The notes under the pieces are model-generated. The model was given only the letters and a program-made list of their open reading frames with translations, was not told the origin of the DNA and ran no database searches. Shown piece by piece: positions 10,324 through 19,421 of a DNA stretch of 64,000 bases. Within the stretch, counting starts at the first letter, position 1; the number at the start of each line of letters is the position of its first letter. A program made the translations under genes and the position numbers. The DNA lies in NCBI RefSeq assembly GCF_902167145.1, contig NC_050098.1:116350207-116414206 (forward strand), written 5' to 3'. This DNA is from Zea mays (Eukaryota > Streptophyta > Magnoliopsida > Poales > Poaceae).

Positions 10324-12597
10324 CTGGAGGTTGGAAAAGAACGAAGGGATCCCCAAATCAGGAGAAATCAGCTGATAACCAGGTGCAAGACCACCATCCG
10401 AAGCAGTTTGCAACGGACCAGTAGGAATCAGCTCAGTGCCTTCAATAGAGCCAAACGCCAGATCAGCGGGGACGCTGCCCTCTAAAGCGACTCCCTGGTC
10501 CGGAGTTTGGGCTACCACCATGCAGCCAGAGTGTGGAGGTGAACCCGCATGAACGTCCATGGAAGTGCAGGAAGGAGACCCTGCTCAGGCACCCTCGGGG
10601 GCTGGGTCACAGTTGGCACTGCCCACTTGAGCCGGATCATCCCCGGCAACACCCTCGGGGGCTGGGCAGTGGCTTACACTCTTCGCCCGAGCTAAGTCAT
10701 CCCCGGCGACATCCTCGGGGGCTGGGCATGTGTCAGCACCATTCTTGGGGCCCAGGCTCTCTGCGGTAACCACCTCTAAGGTTGACAGGCCTTCAGCCAC
10801 TTCCATGGGGCCAGGACAATACAAGTCAGCATCCTGACCCTCGAGATCGCGCTCTAAAGTCGATGAGGCACAGGATGACCTCAACCTAGCATCAGGCACG
10901 GCAGCACAAATCTCTGTTGCATCAACATCCACTGGCTCTGATAACAAGTCCTCCGGGACCATATCCTCAAGAGTTTGATCAAAATTGGCCAGGGACAGCT
11001 CTTGCAGACCGATGAGGGCGGACAAAGCAGGAGAAGGAACTCCACTACTTCCACTGCTAGCGATGAACTGCCGACTGTTTTTCCGAGTTAAAGGAGCTTC
11101 ATCTTCTTCCTCCTCATCTTCCACAGTAACAACGTAAGCAGCACCCCCATTGGGATCAGCAACAGATGGAGCACCCCCATTGGGATCAGCAGCAGTTTGG
11201 GCACACCCATTGGGGTCAGCGTCAGTAAGGCCAGTTGCAGGCACTTCTTCAGCAGCAGGAGCTAAGGTACCGGCGTCCTCATCAAAACTGGATACTCGCC
11301 GGAGGCGTCTTCTCTTCTTCTTTTGCTCATCAGCAGAAGGCTCAGGCTGACTGGTTTGGCTAGGGCGCCTCGGGCGAGTACTGACAGGTTTCGGGACATC
11401 CAAAGTTGTATCAACCTCTGGAAGGGGCACCACTGCCAACGTACCAACAGGAGCAGCGTCGGATGAATCCTCAGCTAACAGATCAAGCATGTCATTTATG
11501 TCCGCATCACTAGGGTTCAGGGGCACTTCAAAATAAACCTGCCGTTCATCATCAGGAATCTCCCCAAGCGAAGCAACCAAAGTACTGACCTCTTCAGCAG
11601 AGGGTCGCACTCTAAGGCCCAAATTGCCATCAGTCACAGGCGGATTTGACACAAAAAGGGTGAAAGCTTTGGGAGGAGGTAGGTTCCAGGCCGAGTATGC
11701 CACTGGAGCACCAACATTTGAAACCTTACCCCTGAGGATCATCTCAAGTCGGCTTACCAAGTCTACAGAAGGAATTCTCCTATTGGTAACCCGGGTTGAG
11801 TCGGCTAGCCCTCTATACAGATATGCCGGATAGGCCCTGTCTTTCAGTGGCTGAATGTTCTTGAAAACAAAGTCAGTGACCACAGCTTCAGCAGTTAGAC
11901 CTCTCTCTTTCAGCAATCCAACTTCAGTTAGCAACACGCCTGCCTCAGCCACTTCCTGATCTGTGGGAGACTCAGTCCAACTCGGAGTGCGAACGTCTGG
12001 CTGTCTTCCCGACCGGGAGGGGAGAGAATTTCCATAATTATCAACTATGAACCACTCTAGACGCCACCCCTTAATGCTATCCTTGAGGGGAATCTCAAGG
12101 TACTCAGTTTTCCGCCCACGGCGCATCTCCAAACTGGCACCTCCAACCAACTGATGTTGTCCCCCGGCCATCCCAGGGCGACAATGATACAGATACTTCC
12201 ATAAACCGAAATGCGGCAGCACGCCGAGAAAGGCTTCACATAAGTGGACGAAAATGGAGATTTGCAGAATGGAATTAGGATTCAAATGTGTCAAGTTAAT
12301 GTGGTAGAAATCAAGGAGGCCGCGGAAAAAAGGAGAGATGGGAAGGCCGAGGCCGCGGAGAAGAAAAGGAGCGTAGACTACAGACTCGTGGGTATCCTCT
12401 GTTGGGACAGTAGTCCCGCGGCAAATCCGCCAAGAACAAAGTTCTCGCGGAGGAAGAACCCCGATGGATACGAGGTGGAAAAGTTCAGCTTCGGAAATAA
12501 TGGACATATGGTTACCTGCGAAAGGCAACTGGCTGTTGGGGTCGATTGGAGGGATCACCGCAGCAGATGAGCTCGCAGTTTTCCTTTTGGGCGCCAT

Positions 12598-13635
12598 CTC
12601 GATTTTTACCAGCGAGCGGAGTAGGAGGCGAATGGCAGAGAAGATTCAGATGCGGGAATGCAAGAACTAGGGCACGGAAAGCAAAGGCGGCTAAAAGAGC
12701 AACTCTTATGGGATATTCTCGAGCCAGATACCGCTTCAAAAAGTGCCCAGTCATCACCCGGCGGTTATTTCCGAAACCTCAGCATGCCACGTGGTCATCC
12801 GGCAGTTATTTCCAAAAAGCCGGCGTGCCACTTCATCACTCGGTTATCATCCTCGAAATAACTCATGTGGCCGGCTATCACTCGGCGTGGACTCTAAAAC
12901 GCTGAGTTCATCTTCAGTCGCTCGGCATTACCTCTAAAAATGCCGACGTCACCTCCACTCACTCGGCGTTGCCTCTAAAACGCTGATCTCGTATTCAATC
13001 GCTCGGCATTACTTCTAAAATGCCGACGTCACCTCCACTCACTCGGCGTTGCCTCTAAAACGCTGATCTCGTATTCAATCGCTCGGCATTACTTCTAAAA
13101 TGCCGACGTCGACCTCCAACCACTCGGCATTGCCTCTAAAACGCTGATCTTGTGATTCAATCGCTCGGCATTACTTCTAAAATGCCGACGTCGACCTCCA
13201 ACCACTCGGCATTGCCTCTAAAACGCTGATCTTGTGATTCAATCGCTCGGCATTACTTCTAAAATGCCGACGTCGACCTCCAGTCACTCGGCGTTGTCTC
13301 TAAAACGCTGATCTCGTGTTCGAAAGCTCGGCATTACTTCTAAAATGACGACGTCGACCTTCAATCGCTCGGCGTTGCTTCTAAAACGCTGATCTCGTGT
13401 TCGAAAGCTCGGCATTACTTCTAAAATGACGACGTCGACCTTCAATCGCTCGACGTTGCTTCTAAAACGCCGATACCGACTACAGGATTACTCGGCAGCT
13501 ACTTCTGGAAGCGTCAGTGTGATGCACAAGTTATCCATCTACTGTCTCAAAAGAATCAGTTCAATAATCAGGGAAAGTGAGTCATCGAGAAGGGGCCAAC
13601 GTCAGTTTTTCATTAAAGGGAAGATAATAAGCTTA
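12598..13635. repeat. Seven tandem 80-82-bp units of hairpin-forming sequence
   Basis: Units start with GCTCGGCATTA at 12920, 13001, 13081, 13163, 13245, 13326 and 13407. Each holds TCGGCATT, a short spacer and AATGCCGA, an 8-bp inverted repeat, followed by a second, weaker CGGCGTT/AACGCTG pair. Related unarrayed CGGTTATT/CACTCGG motifs occupy 12750-12910. The array lies directly upstream (minus-strand sense) of the antisense gene and downstream of the acidic ORF. No gene is seen in it. Confidence 0.85.
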
Positions 13636-13659
13636 CAAACCAACTCTTTGCGAGTTGGT

Positions 13660-13795
13660 GCTTCCCTACTATTACTACATTACTACTACTACTATACTAC
13701 ACTATACTACTCTACATTACTACTACTAGTATACTACACTATACTACTCTACATTACTACTACATTATTCTAACTACACTATACTAATATCTAAA
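13660..13795. repeat. TACTAC-rich simple repeat
   Basis: Runs of TAC, ACTAC and TATACTAC with a doubled block (ACTACACTATACTACTC occurs twice). Low-complexity DNA between the end of the acidic antisense ORF and the hairpin array; it may be that gene's 3' untranslated region. Confidence 0.8.
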
Positions 13796-13807
13796 GACCA
13801 GTGGCGT

Positions 13808-14263
13808 TTAGCCACTGGCCTTGCTGCTGCTGCCCTTGCCGCCGCCGCCCCTGGTGCTGCCCTTGCTGCTGCCGCCTCTGGTGCTGCCCGTGCTGCTGCC
13901 GCCTCTGGTGCTGCCCTTGCCGCTGCTGCCCCCGCCGCTGCCGCTGCCGTCACCGTCGCCGTCGCCACCGTCGTCGTCGTCGTCGTCATCTTCGTCCTCG
14001 CCGCCGTCCGAGTCCTCCTCGTCCGAGGAGAACTCAGACTCATCCGAGCCCTCGAGCCCGGAGCGCTCGACGGCCCGGATATACGTCCAGACCTCCGCGG
14101 CAATCCCCTAGGAGTCGTCTGAATCATCAGACGACGCCGGGGGAGAGACGGGAGCCGGAGACCCCTCGGACTCGGAGGAGAACTCCTCCTCCGAGTATTC
14201 CGAGTCGCCGAAGTCCTCCGACGGAGGAGTCAGCTCACGCTTGCGTTTGTTACTCTTGCCCAT
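13808..14263 (-). pseudogene. Small acidic antisense ORF of the Tat element (one in-frame stop)
   Basis: ATG 14263 starts MGKSNKRKREL, a basic, nuclear-signal-like head. A Ser/Glu/Asp-rich stretch follows (FGDSEYSEEEFSSESEG). After TAG 14108-14110, in the same frame, come EVWTYIRAV, a run of Asp/Glu and a Gly/Ser-rich tail with the repeat GSTRGGSS, ending at TAA 13808-13810. Total 151 codons. I do not recognise a domain; the basic head plus acidic body suggests a nuclear or nucleic-acid-associated protein (inference only). A TATA box sits about 80 bp upstream in the same orientation. The opposite strand is also open here, but only because the DNA is low-complexity. Confidence 0.55.
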
Positions 14264-14344
14264 GGCGGAAGCAGACAGAAGGGAAGAAAAGGATGCAGTA
14301 AGGAACAGCGAAGAGATGTGAAAAAACCAGAGGAGCAACGGCGT

Positions 14345-14352
14345 TATTTATA
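14345..14352 (-). promoter_or_regulatory. Antisense TATA box inside the Tat element
   Basis: Minus strand reads TATAAATA, a perfect plant TATA box, 82 bp before the ATG of the acidic ORF (14263). It points opposite to the LTR promoters, so it could start antisense transcripts from within the element. Confidence 0.6.
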
Positions 14353-14359
14353 GAAGGGA

Positions 14360-15410
14360 AAGGCAACCGCTCACCTCCAACCGTGGTCACTGAACAGTCG
14401 CAAAGCATTCAATAAGCACTTCCACCCGTCTGGAGACACGACAGGCGGCTGACGCCGTTTCATGCAACACTACACCCATTGGGACTCCAGTCAACAGCGC
14501 AAAGGATATGATTACACTAGCCATCCCATCACATTACTACTCAGAAGCAGCCGGCTAAAACACTCAGCGTACCAAGTCGTCCCTTGCCCACACCCATTGG
14601 GGGGGGGACGCCCAGGAATTATCAGTATATTTTTCAAAACGGTCACATCCGTGCAGGGCACGCAGTGAGTACCTCAAGACAAAAATGAGATATCAGTAAG
14701 GATCAGAGGAAAGCCAAATATAGCCAGCAAAGTACAAGATATGGCCGACAGAAGCGACGTGAAGACTAGACAGAGAACGTCCATCAAACGTCCAATCAAT
14801 CGCAGAAGCAAATAAATTGCACTACCTAGCAAGATATGAATGGATTACAAACTCGGCTGCTAAAGACAAAATATATGCTGACCTCTGCAGCAAGATACTG
14901 ATGACATAATGTTGACCTCCAAAGCATAATGCAAATAGCTTTATGCCAATTTTTACAAACAAAAGGAAGACCTTCGAATGGATTATCCTTAAAAAAATCC
15001 ATTTGAAGGTCGAGGGCTACACCCATTGGGTGCACCTCCGGTGCACCCCATGGATTATCATTCCAATCCGAGATAGTGCCGACTTCTAAGGCGTGAGACA
15101 AGATTAAAAAGACCAATCCTCAACCAAGATGCAGGAGCACAAATGGAGATAATTTCTGGGGAAGACCTTCGAGTAGATTATCTTCTAAAATCTACTCAAA
15201 GGTCGGGGGCTACACCCATTGGGTGCACCTCTGGTGCACCCAATGAAGTTCATAATCCTACAAATCAAAATGCCGACCTCTAAGGCACAAGCACGAAGCT
15301 AAGCTTTGGTCAAACGAGTGATCAGAGCAAGAGAAGACAGCAGGAAGTCATTTTTTGGACCTTGGATCTTTGGGTTGATTACCTCCAAATTAACCCAAAG
15401 ATCGGGGGCT
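14360..15410 (+). repeat. 3' noncoding region with repeated PPT-like hairpin modules
   Basis: No gene seen. Two modules (about 14970-15055 and 15163-15243) each hold an imperfect inverted repeat (gacCTTCGAATGGATtatcc ... ATCCATTTGAAGGtc type), then a purine run (GGTCGAGGGCT or GGTCGGGGGCT) and ACACCCATTGGGTGCACC. A third, at 15357-15410, has the same design (AATTAACCCAAAGATCGGGGGCT) and ends directly at the 3' LTR, so it contains the real polypurine tract (about 15400-15410). The first two look like duplicated, displaced PPT units. Confidence 0.75.
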
Positions 15411-16038
15411 TGTGGGGGATAGATATCCCCCGGGTCCACTAAAGGGGTAAAAGACCTCACGAAAGGCCCAAGGGCCCAATAGATCGTAAGGTCATTCTTT
15501 CGTGGGCCTAGGGAGAGACAATCAACAAAGCAGAGAAGACGTAAGACCGGATTGGTGCAAACCCGGACGGCCCACAACGTCGAACGAGTAAATCGCAACA
15601 GAGACCCAACTTTCCCGCTCTGAAGCCCCCATACAGCGAAGCCATGCGAGGATAAGTCGGCGAGGGTTACGAAGGGATAAATTCAAGAGGTTCACTACCT
15701 TTAGGCTACTTGTTGTTATCATATCCACATGTACTGCCCCACGGTCGAGTATATAAGGCCTAGGGGGCACCCCTTCAGAACGATCGACCCTATCTTACTT
15801 AGCCATCCACCTTAACTCTCTGTGCCTTCAATCCAGAGAGCCCTCTTGTAACCTCGTTACATACTCACCAGGACGTAGGGTGTTACGCATTTCTAAGCGG
15901 CCCGAACCTGTAAATCTTGTCCACTGTCCCTCGTGTGATCGACACGAACCATTTTGCTACAGTCGTTGACACCGTCCTACTCCTAAAAACACCTTGAGGG
16001 GCAACCCCGGGTGTGCGGTCGGACCCAAAACACCGACA
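15411..16038 (+). repeat. 3' LTR of the Tat Gypsy element
   Basis: TGTGGGGGATAG ... CACCGACA, 628 bp, preceded by the purine run ATCGGGGGCT and followed by the ATCTC duplication. TATA box at 15750-15757. Confidence 0.93.
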
Positions 16039-16043
16039 ATCTC

Positions 16044-16886
16044 TTATATGATGAACATGATAAGTTTGTAGAAGCTCAAAAATCCCTTGCTTTAGAAATA
16101 AAGAGGAATGAAATGCTTTCTTGTGAATCGTCTACATGCCATGACTCTATTTCTAGTTTAAAGAGCATAAACGATGACTTGAGTGCTAAGTTAGAAATAG
16201 CTAATAAATCAACATCCCGTGAAGAACATGTTGTAGTTTGCACTAGGTGTAAAGATTTTAATATTGATGCTTGTAGTGAACACCTAGTTTCAATTTCCAA
16301 ATTAAATGATGAATTGGCTAGTCTTAATGCCCAACTTAAGACTAGCAAGAGTGAAATTGATAAAATAAAATTTGCAAGGGATGCCTACACAATTGGTAGA
16401 CACCCCTCAATTAAGGATGGTCTTGGCTTCAAGAGGGAAGTCAAGAACTTAACAAGTCATAAGGTTCCCATCTCAGCCAAAGAGAAAGGGAAGGCCCCTA
16501 TGGCTAGTAGTGCTCATAAGAACCATGCTTTCATGTATCATGATAGGAGACATTCTAGGAATGCTTTTAGAAATTATGATGCTTTTGATTCTCATACCAT
16601 GATTGCTTCTAGCTCTTCGATTATGAATGATAGAAATGTTGCTAGGAAAAATTCTATGCCTAGAAGAAATATTGTTCATGCTCCTAGGAAAGTAATGAAT
16701 GAACCTTCTACAATCTATCATGCCTGCAATGCTTCATTTGCAATTTGTAGAAAGGATAGGAAGATAGTTGCCATAAAATTAGGGGCGAAATGTAAGGGAG
16801 ACAAGACTTGCATTTGGGTCCCTAAGACTATTGTGACTAACCGTGCAGGACCCAACATGAGTTGGGTACCTAAGACCCAAGCCTAA
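16044..16886 (+). pseudogene. gag: Copia copy A, C-terminal gag
   Basis: Continues the gag interrupted at 2052 (LLYDEHDKFVEAQKSLALE), with a heptad-rich coiled-coil and two CxxC-type motifs (VVCTRCKDF). It ends with the conserved WVPKTQA and TAA 16884-16886. A TGCAG|G motif at 16895-16900 follows, and pol starts in another frame. Confidence 0.9.
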
Positions 16887-16893
16887 ATTTGCC

Positions 16894-19418
16894 TTGCAGG
16901 TTTATGCATCCGGAGGCTCAAGCTGGATTATCGACAGCGGATGCACAAACCACATGACGGGGGAAAAGAGGATGTTCTCTTCCTACGTCAAGAACAAGGA
17001 TCCCCAAGATTCAATCATATTCGGTGATGGGAACCAAGGCAAGGTGAAAGGGTTAGGAAAAATTGCTATTTCTTCCGAGCACTCTATTTCTAATGTGTTT
17101 TTAGTTGAGTCGCTTGGATATAACTTGTTGTCTGTTAGTCAATTATGTAATATGGGGTATAATTGTCTATTCACAAATGTAGATGTGTCTGTCTTTAGAA
17201 GAAATGATGGTTCATTAGCTTTTAAGGGTGTATTAGACGACAAACTTTATTTAGTTGATTTTGCAAAAGATGAGGCCGGTCTAGATGCATGCTTAATTGC
17301 TAAGACTAGCATGGGCTGGCTATGGAATCGCCGCTTAGCACATGTGGGGATGAAGAACCTTCACAAGCTTCTAAAGGGAGAACACGTAATAGGTCTAACT
17401 AATGTTACCTTCGAAAAAGATAGACCTTGTGCAGCTTGTCAAGCAGGGAAACAGGTGGGAAGCTCTCATCATGCAAAAAATGTGATGACCACATCAAGAC
17501 CCCTGGAGTTACTTCATATGGATCTCTTCGGACCCGTCGCCTATCTAAGCATAGGAGGAAGTAAGTATGGTCTTGTTAAGTTGATGATTTTTCCCGCTTC
17601 ACTTGGGTATTCTTTTTGCAGGATAAATCTGAAACCCAAGGGACCCTCAAGCGCTTCCTAAGGAGAGCTCAAAACGAGTTTGAGCTCAAGGTGAAGAAGA
17701 TAAGAAGCGACAATGGGTCCGATTCAAGAACCTTCAAGTGGAGGAGTATCTTGAGGAGGAATGAATCAAGCACGAGTTCTCCGCTCCCTACACACCACAT
17801 CAAAATGGTGTGGTAGAGAGGAAGAACAGGACGCCTATAGACATGGCGAGGACGATGCTTGGAGAGTTCAAGACCCCCGAGCGCTTTTGGTCGGAAGCCG
17901 TAAATACGGCTTGCCACGCCATCAACCGGGTCTACCTTCATCGCCTCCTCAAGAAGACTTCGTATGAGCTGCTAACCGGTAACAAACCCAATGTTTCGTA
18001 TTTTAGAGTTTTGGGAGTAAATGCTACATTCTAGTAAAGAAGGGTAGGAATTCCAAATTTGTTCCCAAAGCCGTAGAAGGGTTTTTGTTAGGTTATGACT
18101 CAAATACAAAGGCGTATAGGGTCTTCAACAAATCATCGGGTTTAGTTGAAGTCTCTAGCGACGTTGTATTTGATGAGACTAATGGCTCTCCAAGAGAGCA
18201 AGTTGTTGATCTTGATGATGTAGATGAAGAAGACGTTCCAACGGCCACAATGCGCACCATGGCGATTGGAGATGTGAGGCCAATGGAACAAAAGGAGCAA
18301 GATAAACCTTCTTCCTCAACAATGGTGCATCCCCCAACTCAAGAAGATGAACAGGTTCATCAAGAGGAGGTGTGTGATAAAGGGGGAGCACAAGATAATC
18401 ATGTAATGCAGGAAGAAGCACAACCGACACCTCCAACCCAAGTTCGATCGATGATTCAAAGGGATCTTCCCGTCGACCAGATTTTGGGTGACATTAGCAA
18501 GGGAGTAACTACTCGATCTGGATTAGTTAATTTTTGTGAGCATTACTCCTTTGTCTCTTCTATTGAGCCTTTCAAGGTAGAGGAGGCCTTGCTAGATCCG
18601 GACTGGGTGCTGGCCATGCAAGAGGAGCTCAATAACTTCAAGAGAAATGAAGTTTGGACACTGGTGCCTCGTCCCAAGCAAAATGTTGTGGGAACCAAGT
18701 GGGTGTTCTGCAACAAACAAGACGAGCACGGAGTGGTGACAAGGAACAAGGCATGACTTGTGGCAAAAGGTTATGCCCAAGTCACAGGTTTGGACTTTGA
18801 GGAGACTTTTGCTCCTGTGGCTAGGCTAGAGTCCATTCGTATTTTGCTAGCATATGCCGCTCACCACTCTTTCAGGTTGTTCCAAACGGATGTGAAGAGC
18901 GCTTTCCTCAACGGGCCAATCAAGGAGGAGGTGTACGTGGAGCAACCCCCTGGCTTCGAGGATGAACGGAACCCCAACCACGTGTGTAAGCTCTCTAAGG
19001 CGCTCTATGGACTTAAGCAAGCCCCAAGAGCATGGTATGAATGCCTTAGAGACATTTTAATTGCTAATGCTTTCAAGGTTGGGAAAGCCGATCCAACTCT
19101 TTTTACTAAGACTTGTGATGGTGATCTTTTTGTGTGCCAAATTTATGTCGATGACATAATATTTGGTTCTACTAATCAAAATTCTTGTGAAGAGCTTAGC
19201 AGGGTGATGACTCAAAAGTTTGAGATGTCGATGATGGGTGAGTTGAGCTATTTCCTTGGGTTCCAAGTGAGGCAACTCAAGGAAGGGACCTTCACCTCCC
19301 AAACGAAGTACACGCAAGACTTGATCAAACGGTTTGGGATGAAGGATGCCAAGCCCGCAAAGACTCCAATGGGAACCGACGGACACACCGACCTCAACAA
19401 AGGAGGTAAGTCCGTTGA
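16894..19418 (+). pseudogene. pol: Copia copy A, pol (protease, integrase, RT), 3'-truncated
   Basis: Protease active site DSG in SSWIIDSGCTNHMTGEKRM (near 16920). GAG-pre-integrase LAHVGMKNLHKLL and CAAC. Integrase LHMDLFGPVAY, a damaged second Asp region near 17700-17770, and [55 protein letters not shown] and YVDDIIFGS (near 19147). Frameshifts lie near 17575, 17730, 17765-17815 and 18015. TGA 18754-18756 replaces a conserved Arg codon. The element stops at 19418 within GGKSVD; RNase H, PPT and 3' LTR are missing, replaced by an inverted copy. Confidence 0.9.
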
Positions 19419-19421
19419 CAT

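Larger units (their letters stand above)
9306..12597 (-). pseudogene. Antisense four-exon gene of the Tat element: gypsy-type transposon domain plus coiled coil
   Basis: ATG at 12597 (MAPKRKTASS). The N-terminal third carries the plant domain annotated as putative gypsy-type transposon protein (Transposase_28), with hallmarks such as LPFAGNH, YAPFLLRGLGLPISPFF and LNPNSILQISIFVHLCEAFLG. A basic KKKRRRLRRV segment looks like a nuclear signal. Short repeats (DPNGGA; PAPE-VAGDD) follow, then a long coiled coil. I infer exons 12597-10324, 10247-10115, 10031-9844 and 9767-9306. Each of the three introns (76, 83 and 76 bp) has GT..AG ends and all phases fit, for about 1,018 codons. One in-frame TGA at 10585-10587 breaks exon 1. 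Function is unknown. It is read against the gag-pol strand. Confidence 0.8.
2053..16038 (+). mobile_element. Full-length Tat-lineage Gypsy LTR retrotransposon
   Basis: A 13,986-bp element with LTRs at 2053-2679 and 15411-16038, flanked by the perfect 5-bp target duplication ATCTC (2048-2052 and 16039-16043). It is inserted in the gag of Copia copy A. The two LTRs differ at eight sites by eye (seven substitutions, one indel), so it is young. Order: 5' LTR, PBS, gag-PR-RT-RNaseH-second RNaseH-integrase on +, then about 6.7 kb holding tandem repeats and two minus-strand genes, PPT-like modules and the 3' LTR. The second RNase H and the long 3' region with antisense ORFs place it in the Tat group (Grande/Cinful/Retand relatives). 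Gag-pol is broken, so it cannot be autonomous now. Confidence 0.93.

Noticed and set aside
12920..13488. CRISPR-like regular repeat array
   Set aside because: Units are contiguous tandem repeats without unique spacers, in a plant retrotransposon.
13801..14301. Plus-strand Cys/Arg/Pro-rich open frame
   Set aside because: Shadow of the acidic Gly/Ser-rich minus-strand ORF; the Cys/Arg runs arise from GCTGCC repeats. The minus strand has the TATA box and the more plausible protein.
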